Shown here piece by piece: positions 8,759 through 17,586 of a stretch of DNA of 64,000 nucleotides. A program made the translations under genes and the position numbers. Location of the stretch: the NCBI GenBank assembly GCA_039804165.1, contig JBDRZZ010000009.1, positions 4,010 through 68,009 of the forward strand, given 5' to 3'. The notes beneath the pieces are model-generated. The model saw only the letters and a program-made list of their open reading frames with translations, had not been told where the DNA came from and made no database searches. Numbering within the stretch: position 1 is the stretch's first letter; each line of letters opens with the position of its first letter. The DNA comes from a candidate division WOR-3 bacterium (GTDB lineage Bacteria; Hydrothermota; UBA3072).

Positions 8759-9835
8759 ATGAATAAAAAATTTTCTGTTGCTTTTTTTGATACAAAGAGA
8801 TATGATAAAGAGTTTTTTGACTTAGTTAATAAAGATTATGGATTTCAGTTAAAATACTTCACTAGTCGCTTAAACAAGGATACTGCGAATCTTTCAAAAG
8901 GCTTTGATAGTGTTTGTGCTTTTGTTCACGACACAATTGATAGAGCCACTATAAAAATTCTAAAACAAAACGGGATAAACCTTATCGCTCTCCGTTGCGC
9001 AGGCTATAACAACGTAGATCTCCGCGCAGCTTTTGGGAACATCCACATTGTTAGAGTTCCTAGTTATTCGCCCCATAGTGTTGCCGAACACACAGTGGCT
9101 TTAATGCTTGCCCTCAACAGAAAAATACATCGCGCTTACTTTCGCTCAAGAGAGGGAAATTTTTCTATCGACGGTCTTTTAGGATTTGATATGTTTGGAA
9201 AAACTGTAGGTGTAATTGGAACGGGTAAAATCGGAAGAGTGGTAATAGAAATTCTAAAAGGTTTCGGAATGAATATTCTTGCAATGGATCCAAAGCCCGA
9301 TGAAGAATACGCTAAAAAAAACGGTTTTAGATATGTTGAATTAACAGAACTGTTAGAAAAATCTGATGTGATTACCCTTCACTGTCCTTTGACACCAGAA
9401 ACAAGATATATAATAAACGAAAAAAGTATAGCAAAAATGAAAGATGGTGTAATGATTATTAATACAGGTAGAGGAGAATTAATAAAAACAAAAGCTCTTA
9501 TAGAAGGTCTAAAAAAAGGCAAAATTGGTTATGCTGGACTTGACGTTTATGAAGAAGAAACCGAATATTTCTTTGAAGATTTTTCTTCTTCTACGATAAG
9601 TGATGATATTCTCGCAAGACTTCTAACATTCCAAAACGTTCTTATAACATCCCACCAGGGTTTCTTCACAAAGGAAGCGCTATATAATATCGCAAAAATA
9701 ACCCTTGAAAACATTAAAGAATATTTTGAAGGTGGCCACTTAAAAAATGAAATCTGTTATAAATGCGAGGAGAAAACTTGTAGAAAAAAGGAAGGGAAAC
9801 GATGCTTTCTTTTAGATTCAGAAAAAGACCCTTGA
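8759..9835 (+). CDS. D-2-hydroxyacid dehydrogenase (D-lactate dehydrogenase-like) with Cys-rich C-terminal tail
   Basis: 358 residues. It has substrate-binding lobes around a Rossmann NAD domain (GTGKIGRV, about 158-165). The catalytic Arg is in INTGRGELI, Glu in LDVYEEE and His in ITSHQGFFT. It probably interconverts pyruvate and D-lactate or a related 2-oxoacid in the cytosol. The last about 28 residues add four cysteines as CxxC-x4-C-x7-C, not part of the standard fold, possibly a metal or redox site. The start is fixed by the typical N-terminus (KKFSVAFFDTKRYDK). Expression looks leaderless. Confidence 0.9.
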   Translation: MNKKFSVAFFDTKRYDKEFFDLVNKDYGFQLKYFTSRLNKDTANLSKGFDSVCAFVHDTIDRATIKILKQNGINLIALRCAGYNNVDLRAAFGNIHIVRVPSYSPHSVAEHTVALMLALNRKIHRAYFRSREGNFSIDGLLGFDMFGKTVGVIGTGKIGRVVIEILKGFGMNILAMDPKPDEEYAKKNGFRYVELTELLEKSDVITLHCPLTPETRYIINEKSIAKMKDGVMIINTGRGELIKTKALIEGLKKGKIGYAGLDVYEEETEYFFEDFSSSTISDDILARLLTFQNVLITSHQGFFTKEALYNIAKITLENIKEYFEGGHLKNEICYKCEEKTCRKKEGKRCFLLDSEKDP

Positions 9836-9860
9836 CTTAAATATAGTATTTCTCTATTTT
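9832..9860 (+). promoter_or_regulatory. Promoter of the DUF5362 to sbcC gene run
   Basis: -35 TTGACT (9832-9837) overlaps the stop codon of the dehydrogenase gene; 17-bp spacer; -10 TATTTT (9855-9860). AAGGAGG follows before ATG 9879. The genes 9879-15143 overlap or abut and probably share this promoter. Confidence 0.6.
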
Positions 9861-9878
9861 CTCTATAAAGGAGGAAGA

Positions 9879-10247
9879 ATGAGAACAAAAAAAGAATTGG
9901 AGCAAAAATTGAGCACAAGTTGTAAGGAAATGAGTGGTTGGATAAAATTTCTTGCAATTTTTTGGATTGTCTCAGGTGGAGTTTATGCAATGACAATTGT
10001 AGGTGCAGTGATAGCCTGGATTCAAATATGGATTGGGATTATTCTCTTACGAATATCAAAGAGTTGTAAAGCTGTTACCGAGGGTGGTTTTGAATCTCTC
10101 GGAGATATGTTTTCCTCTCTCAAGACTTTTTTTGTTCTAAATGGGGTTTTTACAATAATAATCATTTTTTTGAGCATTTTATGGGCCATAATATTTGGAT
10201 TTACGATTATTGGAAGATTTCTTAGAGAAACAGGAGGGCTATATTAG
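9879..10247 (+). CDS. DUF5362-like small membrane protein
   Basis: 122 residues. A short charged N-terminus leads into SGWIKFLAIFWIVSGG and two or three hydrophobic helices (about 26-58 and 83-114), with a small soluble loop around 62-80. The MSGWIKFL...TIVGAVIAWIQIWIGI pattern matches small DUF5362-type inner-membrane proteins of unknown function. It opens an operon with Mut7-C, SpoIID-like and SbcD/C-like genes. A strong AAGGAGG supports the start. No function can be assigned. Confidence 0.6.
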   Translation: MRTKKELEQKLSTSCKEMSGWIKFLAIFWIVSGGVYAMTIVGAVIAWIQIWIGIILLRISKSCKAVTEGGFESLGDMFSSLKTFFVLNGVFTIIIIFLSILWAIIFGFTIIGRFLRETGGLY

Positions 10248-10692
10248 AGAATCTCCAAAATTCATCTGTGATTTTATGTTGGGACGGCTCGCAAAATGGC
10301 TTAGGCTTTTAGGTTTTGATACTTCATATTATAGAAACACGAATGGCAAAACAATAATACATCAAAGTAAAAATGAAAATCGTATTATTTTAACCAGATC
10401 CAAAGCCTTAAAAGAAAAATATGAGGACGCAATATTAATAGAATCAGAAAATCTTTTTGACCAGCTAAAACAAGTAATAAAATTCTTAAAAATAGAATCC
10501 CCTTTTTCCCGTTGTCCTGTTTGCAATGAATTAATAAAAAAAGTAAAAAAAGAAACCATTAAAGAAGAAGTCCCTCCCTACATTTTTGAAGTTCACCACG
10601 ATTTTAAAAAATGTCCTAAGTGTAATAGAGTATTCTGGAAAGGAACACATTATAAAGAGATAGAAAAAATAATAAATGAAATCAAAAGCTAA
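10243..10692 (+). CDS. Mut7-C RNase-domain protein with zinc ribbon; probable ATT start
   Basis: About 149 residues. The family start KFICDFMLGRLAKWLRLLGFD is clear, followed by RIILTRSKAL and a C-terminal four-cysteine zinc ribbon (RCPVCNEL and KCPKCNRVFWKG). Mut7-C belongs to the PIN-like nuclease fold and is a predicted RNase. The only upstream ATG/GTG/TTG is a TTG at 10195 with no Shine-Dalgarno, deep inside the preceding gene. A strong AGGAGGG (10233-10239) instead points to ATT at 10243, overlapping the preceding TAG. I therefore mark ATT as start, with uncertainty. It overlaps the next gene by 17 bases. Confidence 0.7.
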   Translation: MRESPKFICDFMLGRLAKWLRLLGFDTSYYRNTNGKTIIHQSKNENRIILTRSKALKEKYEDAILIESENLFDQLKQVIKFLKIESPFSRCPVCNELIKKVKKETIKEEVPPYIFEVHHDFKKCPKCNRVFWKGTHYKEIEKIINEIKS

Positions 10693-11848
10693 TTTTTTCT
10701 TTATCATTTTAACATTTGCAATTTCCTGTACCCCTTTTTTTGTCAGGAAATTAAAAGAAGAACCTACTGTAAGAATACTACTTCAAAAAAATCCTGAAAA
10801 ATTAGAACTTTCTTCCGATTCAAAAATAAAGCTTTCTATAGCAGAGAAAAATACGCTCATTTCAGGTAAGATTTCTATTTATTTTAATCCTTATTTAAGA
10901 ATTATAACGTCCGAAGGAACCATAGAAGATCCAACTCTCCCTATTACAGTTCACCCAATGAATAAACCCATTAAAATTGATGGAAAACTTTATCCAGGAA
11001 TAATAAAAATATTGAAAAGCTATGATATTTTAATAGTAAATGAGGTAAAGATAGAAGAATATTTAAAAGGGGTTGTGCCTTATGAAATTGGCAAACTTCA
11101 AGAGGATCAAATAGAAGCATTGAAAGCTCAAGCAGTAGCTGCAAGGTCTTATGCTATGGCGAATATAAAATCCGGAGAACCTTTTGATATTAGCCCTACC
11201 ATATGGCACCAAGTTTACGAAGGATTGGGTGAACCCAATCATCTAATAGAAAGGGCCATTGAGTCCACAAGAGGAATAGTTGCAACATACAAAGGAAAGG
11301 TAATAGACGCAAAATATTCTTCCACTTGTGGAGGAGTTACCGAAGACAACGAAAATGTCTGGATTGGAGAAAAAATTCCTTATCTTAGATCCGTTAAAGA
11401 TTCTAAAGGATCTGGAGAACCTTTCTGTGGAAAATCTCCTCACTATAGGTGGGAGAGAATTTATGATAAGAAAGAGTTCTTTGAAAATGTGAAAAAACAG
11501 ATTAAGGAACTTTTCGGAGAAGCCCCAGGTAAAATTGAGTGGATTAAAATAACAAAGAGAACAAAAACAAATAGAGTAAGAACTATAGAAATAAATACAG
11601 ATATTGGAAAATTTTATTTAGAAAAAGATGCGATAAGAAGACTTTTTAGCGATTATCGTGGTTCTTTAAAATCCCTTATGTTTCAAATAAAGGTTAAAGG
11701 TAATCAAATAATTGTCTCTGGAAAAGGTTATGGACACGGAGTTGGAATGTGTCAATATGGAGCAATGGAAATGGCAAAAGAAGGATACAATTACAAAAGT
11801 ATCTTAAATCATTATTATAAGGGAATTAAACTTGAAAAGCTATGGTAA
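10676..11848 (+). CDS. SpoIID/LytB-domain lipoprotein (amidase-enhancer-like)
   Basis: 390 residues with a lipoprotein-type signal (cysteine 18 in FAISC). The SpoIID domain covers about 115-385: EYLKGVVPYEIG, ALKAQAVAARSYA, YSSTCGGVTEDNENVW and a C-terminal GYGHGVGMCQYGA are all present. SpoIID proteins cleave or remodel denuded peptidoglycan glycan strands or stimulate amidases. In non-sporulating bacteria they act in cell-wall turnover. It overlaps the genes on both sides, so it is translationally coupled. The exact activity here is inferred from family only. Confidence 0.88.
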   Translation: MKSKANFFFIILTFAISCTPFFVRKLKEEPTVRILLQKNPEKLELSSDSKIKLSIAEKNTLISGKISIYFNPYLRIITSEGTIEDPTLPITVHPMNKPIKIDGKLYPGIIKILKSYDILIVNEVKIEEYLKGVVPYEIGKLQEDQIEALKAQAVAARSYAMANIKSGEPFDISPTIWHQVYEGLGEPNHLIERAIESTRGIVATYKGKVIDAKYSSTCGGVTEDNENVWIGEKIPYLRSVKDSKGSGEPFCGKSPHYRWERIYDKKEFFENVKKQIKELFGEAPGKIEWIKITKRTKTNRVRTIEINTDIGKFYLEKDAIRRLFSDYRGSLKSLMFQIKVKGNQIIVSGKGYGHGVGMCQYGAMEMAKEGYNYKSILNHYYKGIKLEKLW

Positions 11849-12888
11849 AAATTCTACATACATCTGATATCCACCTAAGAGAATACGAAGATAATTCTTG
11901 GAAAGCTTTTGTGCATTTAATTGATCTTGCAAACAAAGAAAAAGTAAAATTTTTTGTTATCTCAGGGGATCTTTTTGATGAGAAAGTAAGCTTCAATAAA
12001 CTATATCCTGAACTTCGACCTCTTTTGAATAATGTAGAATACGACTTTATAATCATTCCAGGGAATCACGATGAGAAAGTGTTTAATTCAGATTTTTTCC
12101 TCGGAGAAAAAATAAAAATAATAAGAAAATTAAATGAACCTCTTGAATATGAAAATGTAAGATTCTTTGGATACCCCTTTGAAAAAATTGGCGCAGAAGA
12201 GATACGAAATAATCTGAGAAAAATAAAAGAACTTGCAACCAAAGATAATAAGGTAAACATTCTTCTTTTCCATGGAGAACTTCTTAACCACTCATTCTCT
12301 GGCTCTGATTTTGGAGAAGAAGAAACCAATTATATGGGTGTTTGGCTCTCGGCCTTTGAAAATATTAACTTAAAATACGTTCTTGCGGGACACTTCCACA
12401 CTAATTTTCAGGTATACTCGCTTTCTCCGGACGGCTTTTTTGTATATCCTGGTTCCCCTATCTCAATCACAAGAAAAGAAATAGGGAAAAGATCGGTAAA
12501 TCTCTTTGAATTGGGTAAGCCGCCAAAGCAACATTTTATAAATACATTTTACTACCAAAAAATAAACCTCTCCATAAATCCAGAAGATAAAATTAAGATA
12601 AAAGAAGAAATAGAAAAAATATTAAAAGAAATTCCAAAAGAGGCAAAAGTTTTGTTAACCATTACAGGTTATATAGAAGAAAAAGAAGAAGAGTTCCAAA
12701 GAGAAATAAAAGAAATTGAATACAGGTTTGAGAATTTGGAAATTGAAAATAAAACAAGAGGAATAAAGCACTTAACCGAAGATGATCTCTTTAAAATTTT
12801 CGTAGAAAAATTGGAAAAATTTCCAACGAAAAGAAAAAGAGAAATTAAAACTTTATTTATAAGAAGTATTCTTGAAAGCGAAAAATGA
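11842..12888 (+). CDS. SbcD/YhaO-like DNA repair exonuclease (metallophosphoesterase)
   Basis: 348 residues. The calcineurin-like phosphoesterase motifs are in order: HTSDIHL, ISGDLFDE, IPGNHDE, LFHGEL and LAGHFHTNFQ, giving a two-metal centre. It pairs with the SMC-like ATPase that follows and overlaps it by 4 bases (ATGA), so the two should form a Mre11-Rad50-type (SbcCD or YhaO/YhaN) complex acting on DNA ends. The C-terminal half is a charged helical region, likely the ATPase-binding part. It is a typical length for the YhaO-like branch. Confidence 0.85.
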   Translation: MVKILHTSDIHLREYEDNSWKAFVHLIDLANKEKVKFFVISGDLFDEKVSFNKLYPELRPLLNNVEYDFIIIPGNHDEKVFNSDFFLGEKIKIIRKLNEPLEYENVRFFGYPFEKIGAEEIRNNLRKIKELATKDNKVNILLFHGELLNHSFSGSDFGEEETNYMGVWLSAFENINLKYVLAGHFHTNFQVYSLSPDGFFVYPGSPISITRKEIGKRSVNLFELGKPPKQHFINTFYYQKINLSINPEDKIKIKEEIEKILKEIPKEAKVLLTITGYIEEKEEEFQREIKEIEYRFENLEIENKTRGIKHLTEDDLFKIFVEKLEKFPTKRKREIKTLFIRSILESEK

Positions 12889-15143
12889 GAATAAAAGAAT
12901 TCAGGATAATTAATTATGGTCCTCTTTCCGATAAAGGGAAAATAACCCTTGATCTTTTTAACTTAATTTACGGAGTAAATGAAACAGGGAAAACCCTCAC
13001 TCTTGAAGCTCTAATAAAACTACTGCTTGGTAGAAACTCAAGATATTTTAAGAATATTGATAGAGTAGAAGAAGAACCTGAGGGATATGTTGTAATAGCA
13101 ACTGAAGAAGGAGAAAGGAAACTTAGCAAAAAGATTCATCTCGATGATCTTTTACCCATTTCTAAAGAAGAATGGAGAAATATCTTTATTATAAGAAACA
13201 GCGACTTATCAATTGATTCGGAACCCTCTCTCTATTCAGAAATTACAAATCGTTTAACAGGTCTTAAGACAAAAAGAATAAAACTCCTTAAGGAAAAAAT
13301 CTTGGAAATTACCCAATTGACACCGAGTTGTGAATTCTCTAACAAAAAAGAAGATGGGTTTTTAAAATCAAAAATAAAAAAATCTTTGGAGCTCTTAGAA
13401 GAAATAAAAGAGCTTAAAAATCAACTTAAAGAAGAAGGTCTTGAAGAGCTTGAAAAAAAGCTAATAGAAATTTCAGATACACTTATAGAAAAAGAAATAT
13501 TAAAAGAAAAGTTTGAAGAAGCAAGGAAAAGATTAACATATGAAAAAGCCTCTTCTGCATCTCGTATAATAAAAGAAAGCGAAGAAAAACTTAAAGATTT
13601 AGAGATATTTACAGAAGAGGATTACAATATCTGGAGAGAAGTAGAAAAAGAACTTAAAAGAATGGAAAGAGAAATAAAAGAGTCAAAAGAAGAATTAAGC
13701 AAAACCGAAGAAAAAATAGAAGTTAAAGGAAACGAACTAAATGAGATAAGAGGAGAGTTTAAAATAATAGAAAAGAAAAAAACAAATATAGATAAAGCAA
13801 ATTATGAGCTAACAAATTTAAAAGAAAAATTTATAGAAGTTTCTTCAAAAGCCTCTTCTTTAATTACAAATGTTCCTTTATTTGTTTTTTCTATGGTTAT
13901 GTTATTTATCTCTTTTTTAGGGTTTTTAAAAAAAGATCTATTTATATTTAAATTATTTACTTTATTTTTCACAATGCTTTCTCTTATCCTTCTATTTTTA
14001 CAAATCAAAATTAAACGAGTTAAGCTCTTATGGGAAAAAAACTTTTTAAAGTTAAAACTTTCTTTAGCAGAAAATGGAATAAAGGGTGAAGAATTTGAAG
14101 AAATTTTAGAAGAGATTGCAAGATTTACTTCCGATTTCGAAAAAAGAAAAGAAGAGATTAAAGAGATGGAAATCGAAATAGAAACTTTAAAAAATAAGAG
14201 AAGAGAAATCCTAAATAAAATTTCGAAACTTGAAAGAGAAATAGAAAAAGGGAAAGAAATAATCGAAAAGATAAAATCTAAAATTTTACTCAATAAAATA
14301 GAAGATTTTAAAGAAAAGCTCGAAAAGAAAAAAGAACTTCAAATGCGAATAAGAGAGGGGAAAAAGGTTTTAGAAAGCCTATTAGGAATAGAACCGAAAG
14401 AAAAACTTAAAGAGCTAGAACCATTTAAAGACAAAGCTCTTGATATCAATTTTGAAGAAAAAGAATACGAAAAATTAAATAGAGAAATTTCCAATCTAAA
14501 AGAAGAAAAAAGCAAATACGAGCAAAATTTTCTTAATTTAAGCAAAAGGTTTGAAGAAATAGAAAGGAAAGCAAATGAAATCCTACCTGAAGAAACCTTC
14601 CTTTGTAATGGATTAAGGGATCTGGAAAATATTTATATAAAAATAAAAAACTTTGTAAAAGAAAAAGAGGATATAAAAGAAGACGCTAAAATAGCCCTTA
14701 ATATTTTAAGGGAAATAGAAGAGGAAGAAAAAAACAAAATTGAGGAGCTTTTTGGAGAAGAAAGTTCTGTTTCTTTTCTTTTTTCTGAGATGACAAAGGG
14801 AGTTTATATAAACGTAGAGTTTGAAATAGAAACGGAAGAAATAAAAGTTACAAAAAAAGACGGAACAAGGCTTTCTCCCTGGCAACTTTCTGGAGGAGCT
14901 TACGATCAACTTTATTTTGCAATAAGACTTGCCCTTGGAGAAAAATTACTTTCAGACAAGAAAGGTTTTTTCATTCTTGATGATCCATTTATAAAAGCAA
15001 GCTCTGACCGACTCTTAGTTTTAGTAAATATGCTTAGAAATATTTGTTTAAAAGGATGGCAAATAATTTATTTCTCAGCAAAAGAAGAAATCCTAAAAAT
15101 TTTCTCTCAAGATAAAAAAGTGAAAATTATAAAGATGGAATAA
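12885..15143 (+). CDS. SbcC/YhaN-like SMC-type ATPase with an internal membrane hairpin
   Basis: 752 residues. Walker A is YGVNETGKTLT (about 29-39), then a long Lys/Glu-rich coiled coil, and a C-terminal ABC signature LSGGAYDQLYFA with Walker B GFFILDDPF. Between the coils (about 328-375) lie two strongly hydrophobic segments separated by KKDLF, a membrane hairpin as in Bacillus YhaN-type proteins rather than the zinc hook of SbcC. I infer a membrane-tethered SMC-like ATPase partner of the preceding nuclease. Codon use is extremely A-rich, as expected for Lys/Glu coils. Confidence 0.82.
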   Translation: MRIKEFRIINYGPLSDKGKITLDLFNLIYGVNETGKTLTLEALIKLLLGRNSRYFKNIDRVEEEPEGYVVIATEEGERKLSKKIHLDDLLPISKEEWRNIFIIRNSDLSIDSEPSLYSEITNRLTGLKTKRIKLLKEKILEITQLTPSCEFSNKKEDGFLKSKIKKSLELLEEIKELKNQLKEEGLEELEKKLIEISDTLIEKEILKEKFEEARKRLTYEKASSASRIIKESEEKLKDLEIFTEEDYNIWREVEKELKRMEREIKESKEELSKTEEKIEVKGNELNEIRGEFKIIEKKKTNIDKANYELTNLKEKFIEVSSKASSLITNVPLFVFSMVMLFISFLGFLKKDLFIFKLFTLFFTMLSLILLFLQIKIKRVKLLWEKNFLKLKLSLAENGIKGEEFEEILEEIARFTSDFEKRKEEIKEMEIEIETLKNKRREILNKISKLEREIEKGKEIIEKIKSKILLNKIEDFKEKLEKKKELQMRIREGKKVLESLLGIEPKEKLKELEPFKDKALDINFEEKEYEKLNREISNLKEEKSKYEQNFLNLSKRFEEIERKANEILPEETFLCNGLRDLENIYIKIKNFVKEKEDIKEDAKIALNILREIEEEEKNKIEELFGEESSVSFLFSEMTKGVYINVEFEIETEEIKVTKKDGTRLSPWQLSGGAYDQLYFAIRLALGEKLLSDKKGFFILDDPFIKASSDRLLVLVNMLRNICLKGWQIIYFSAKEEILKIFSQDKKVKIIKME

Positions 15144-15150
15144 AAAAGAG

Positions 15151-15178
15151 TTGACTTTTTGAGGAAATTGCATAAAAT
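15151..15178 (+). promoter_or_regulatory. Promoter of the aldose 1-epimerase gene
   Basis: -35 TTGACT (15151-15156), 16-bp spacer, -10 TAAAAT (15173-15178). AAGGAGG lies just before ATG 15208. Confidence 0.6.
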
Positions 15179-15207
15179 ATTTTTGTTTAAATAAGAAAGG
15201 AGGAAAA

Positions 15208-16344
15208 ATGAATTTTACTCTATGCAAAAGATTAATTCCATTTACTTCTTTTATCTTTTGTTTAAGTTGCACTGAAGGAACATTATCACCAGGAGTCCAA
15301 AAAGAAAATTTTGGAACTACACCAAAAGGGGATTCTATTACATTATATACACTAAGAAATACCAAAGGAATGGAAGTAAAGGTAATGGAATTTGGAGCTA
15401 CTTTAGTTTCTATTAAAGTTCCTGATAAAAAAGGAAAATTTGAAGACATTATTTTAGGTTTCGATAGTCTTATAGATTACATAAATGACCCAACTTATAT
15501 GGGGGTAACAGCTGGACGTTACGCAAATCGAATTGGAAAAGGCAAATTCACCCTTGAGGGAAAAGAATATATTCTTGCAAAAAACGACGGGGAAAACCAT
15601 CTTCATGGAGGAATAGAAGGGTTTGGGAAGAAAGTATGGGATGGAGAAGAGTTAAAAAAAGAAGAAGGAATCGGAGTAAAATTCACATATTTGAGTAAAG
15701 ATGGAGAAGAAGGCTACCCTGGAAATTTAAAAAGTGTAGTAAAGTACATTATTGATAAGGAAAAAAACGAACTAAAAATAGTCTTCGAAACGGAAACCGA
15801 TAAACCTACACCTGTAAATTTAACAAATCACGCTTATTTCAATCTTAAAGGAGAGGGAAAAGGTGACATTTTAGGACACAAGTTATTGTTAAACGCGAAA
15901 GAATTCACTCCTGTAGATGAAGGCTTAATTCCAACAGGAGAAATTAAAAGTGTTGTTGGAACCCCATTAGATTTTACCAAACCTGAATTAATAGGATCAA
16001 GAATAGACCAGTTAGAGGAAAAATTTCATGGAGGGTATGACCACAACTTCGTTATAACAAAGAGTGAAGATTCTCTTTCCCTTGTATGTAAAGTTATAGA
16101 ACCTGAAAGTGGTAGAGTAATGGAAATCTATACTACAAAGCCAGGGTTTCAGTTCTACACAGGAAACTTTCTCAATGGGCTTAAGGGAAAAGGAGGGAAA
16201 ATATATAACAAGCATTACGGATTCTGCATTGAACCTCAATACTACCCAGATTCTCCCAATAAACCTAATTTCCCTTCCTGTATTCTAAATCCTAACCAGA
16301 CGAGAAGAGAGATAATATTATATAAATTCTCTACCGAAGAATAA
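15208..16344 (+). CDS. galM: Aldose 1-epimerase (mutarotase), predicted lipoprotein
   Basis: 378 residues. An N-terminal signal ending LSCTEG suggests lipidation at cysteine about 21, so the enzyme should be extracytoplasmic. The mutarotase core is complete: TAGRYANRIGKG, NHLHGGIEGF (acid/base-side His), NLTNHAYFNL, DHNF and the catalytic-Glu segment CIEPQYYPDSPN. It interconverts alpha and beta anomers of aldoses. A periplasmic or outer-membrane location would suit sugars released from plant polysaccharides by secreted enzymes such as the xylanase, which is inference. It is monocistronic. Confidence 0.9.
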   Translation: MNFTLCKRLIPFTSFIFCLSCTEGTLSPGVQKENFGTTPKGDSITLYTLRNTKGMEVKVMEFGATLVSIKVPDKKGKFEDIILGFDSLIDYINDPTYMGVTAGRYANRIGKGKFTLEGKEYILAKNDGENHLHGGIEGFGKKVWDGEELKKEEGIGVKFTYLSKDGEEGYPGNLKSVVKYIIDKEKNELKIVFETETDKPTPVNLTNHAYFNLKGEGKGDILGHKLLLNAKEFTPVDEGLIPTGEIKSVVGTPLDFTKPELIGSRIDQLEEKFHGGYDHNFVITKSEDSLSLVCKVIEPESGRVMEIYTTKPGFQFYTGNFLNGLKGKGGKIYNKHYGFCIEPQYYPDSPNKPNFPSCILNPNQTRREIILYKFSTEE

Positions 16345-16350
16345 AAACCC

Positions 16351-16378
16351 TTGACAGATAAGAAAAAAAACCTAAAAT
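16351..16378 (+). promoter_or_regulatory. Promoter of the HU gene
   Basis: -35 TTGACA (16351-16356), 16-bp spacer, -10 TAAAAT (16373-16378), with AAGGAGG before ATG 16412. Confidence 0.65.
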
Positions 16379-16411
16379 CTTTTATTAAAATTATTAAAAG
16401 GAGGCTATTAA

Positions 16412-16687
16412 ATGAACAAGAAAGAATTAATTGATGCTATTGCAAAAGATGTAGGTTGTAAGAAAACAGAAGCTAAGGCAATGTTAGAAAGTCTCATAAA
16501 CAATATTGTAAAAGGACTCAAACAAGGAAAACGTATTGCAATTGTGGATTTCGGAACTTTTTATGTAAAAAAGAGAGAAGCAAGAGTTGCAAGGAACCCT
16601 CAGAAACCCGACCAAATTATTAAAGTTCCTGCTAGGAAAGTTCCTGTGTTTCGCCCTGGAAAAAGTTTAAAAGAGGCTGTGAAGTAA
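16412..16687 (+). CDS. HU/IHF-family nucleoid DNA-binding protein
   Basis: 91 residues, the usual HU length. The N-terminal helices (MNKKELIDAIAKDVG) are followed by the GTFYVKKREARVARNPQ arm region, with the DNA-intercalating proline environment RNPQKPDQ, and the C-terminal VPVFRPGKSLKEAV. It bends and compacts DNA as a dimer. It has its own promoter and Shine-Dalgarno and is followed closely by thiL, which may be co-transcribed. Sequence cannot separate HU from IHF-like subtypes. Confidence 0.93.
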   Translation: MNKKELIDAIAKDVGCKKTEAKAMLESLINNIVKGLKQGKRIAIVDFGTFYVKKREARVARNPQKPDQIIKVPARKVPVFRPGKSLKEAVK

Positions 16688-16697
16688 GGGAAAAACC

Positions 16698-17585
16698 ATA
16701 AAAGGTAAAGACTTAGAAAAAGAAATAATCCAAACTCTTCGGAAAAGGAGAAAGTGGATTGGAGATGATGTAGTTCAAATAAGTAAAACTGAGATTATTA
16801 GTGTAGATTCGTTTGTTGAGGGAGTGCATTTCACTCCCTCATATTTTTCTTATTACGATATAGGTTACAAAGCATTGGCTTCCGCTCTTTCTGATATAGC
16901 TGCCAGTGGGGGGGTTCCCAAATGGTTTCTATTAAATATTGGAATTAAGAAAAATCAAAGATTTGAAGAGTTTATGGAAATCCTTCGTGGAATTGAATTT
17001 TGGGAGAGAGAATATTCTATCCATCTATTAGGAGGAGACACTGTTAGATCTCCATTTTTGTTTTTATCTATAACAGTAGGAGGAACAACAAAAAATCCCG
17101 TTTCTCGGAGTGGAGCAAAAGAAGGAGACAAAATTTATCTTACAGGAAATATTGGAGGATCTGGAATGGGCCTTTTCGCTCTACAAAAAGGAATAAAATC
17201 TCCTCTTACAAAATATCACCTAAGACCAGAAATTAGATGTAAAGAGTCAATTAAACTTAAAAAGAAATACAAAATCACTTCTATGATTGACCTTTCAGAT
17301 GGATTCCTTATAGATTCTAATCATATTGCAGAAGAAAGTAAGGTCCAATTAAATATATATTTTGAAAAGATACCTGTGCCTTCCGAATGTAAAAAATTTG
17401 CCAAAGAACATTCTCTTGACTTTAAAGAAATGGTTCTAACTTCAGGAGAAGAGTTTGAATTGTTATTTACCTCTCCCTCTATAATAAAAGAAAATTTTGT
17501 AAGTTTAATTGGTTTTGTTTCAAAAGGAAAAGGAGTTTATATAGACGGAAAACTAACACCCCCAAGGGGATTTAGACATTTTTAA
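16698..17585 (+). CDS. thiL: Thiamine-monophosphate kinase ThiL with non-canonical start
   Basis: About 295 residues. ThiL phosphorylates thiamine monophosphate to the pyrophosphate with ATP. Motifs present: WIGDDVV, SVDSFVEGVHF, ALASALSDIAASGG, LLGGDTVRS, GDKIYLTGNIGGSGMG, MIDLSDGFLIDS and a C-terminal SGEEFELLFT. The frame is open from 16683, but no ATG, GTG or TTG occurs before GTG 16824, which lies after the GDD and VDSFVEGV motifs and would remove essential residues. ATA 16698, 7 bases after AAGGGA, is the best start candidate. A sequencing error or a decayed start is the alternative. Confidence 0.82.
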   Translation: MKGKDLEKEIIQTLRKRRKWIGDDVVQISKTEIISVDSFVEGVHFTPSYFSYYDIGYKALASALSDIAASGGVPKWFLLNIGIKKNQRFEEFMEILRGIEFWEREYSIHLLGGDTVRSPFLFLSITVGGTTKNPVSRSGAKEGDKIYLTGNIGGSGMGLFALQKGIKSPLTKYHLRPEIRCKESIKLKKKYKITSMIDLSDGFLIDSNHIAEESKVQLNIYFEKIPVPSECKKFAKEHSLDFKEMVLTSGEEFELLFTSPSIIKENFVSLIGFVSKGKGVYIDGKLTPPRGFRHF

Positions 17586-17586
17586 T

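Noticed and set aside
13802-14293. 163-codon minus-strand frame opposite the SbcC-like coiled coil
   Set aside because: Ser/Phe-rich antisense of Lys/Glu codons; no start signals or motifs.
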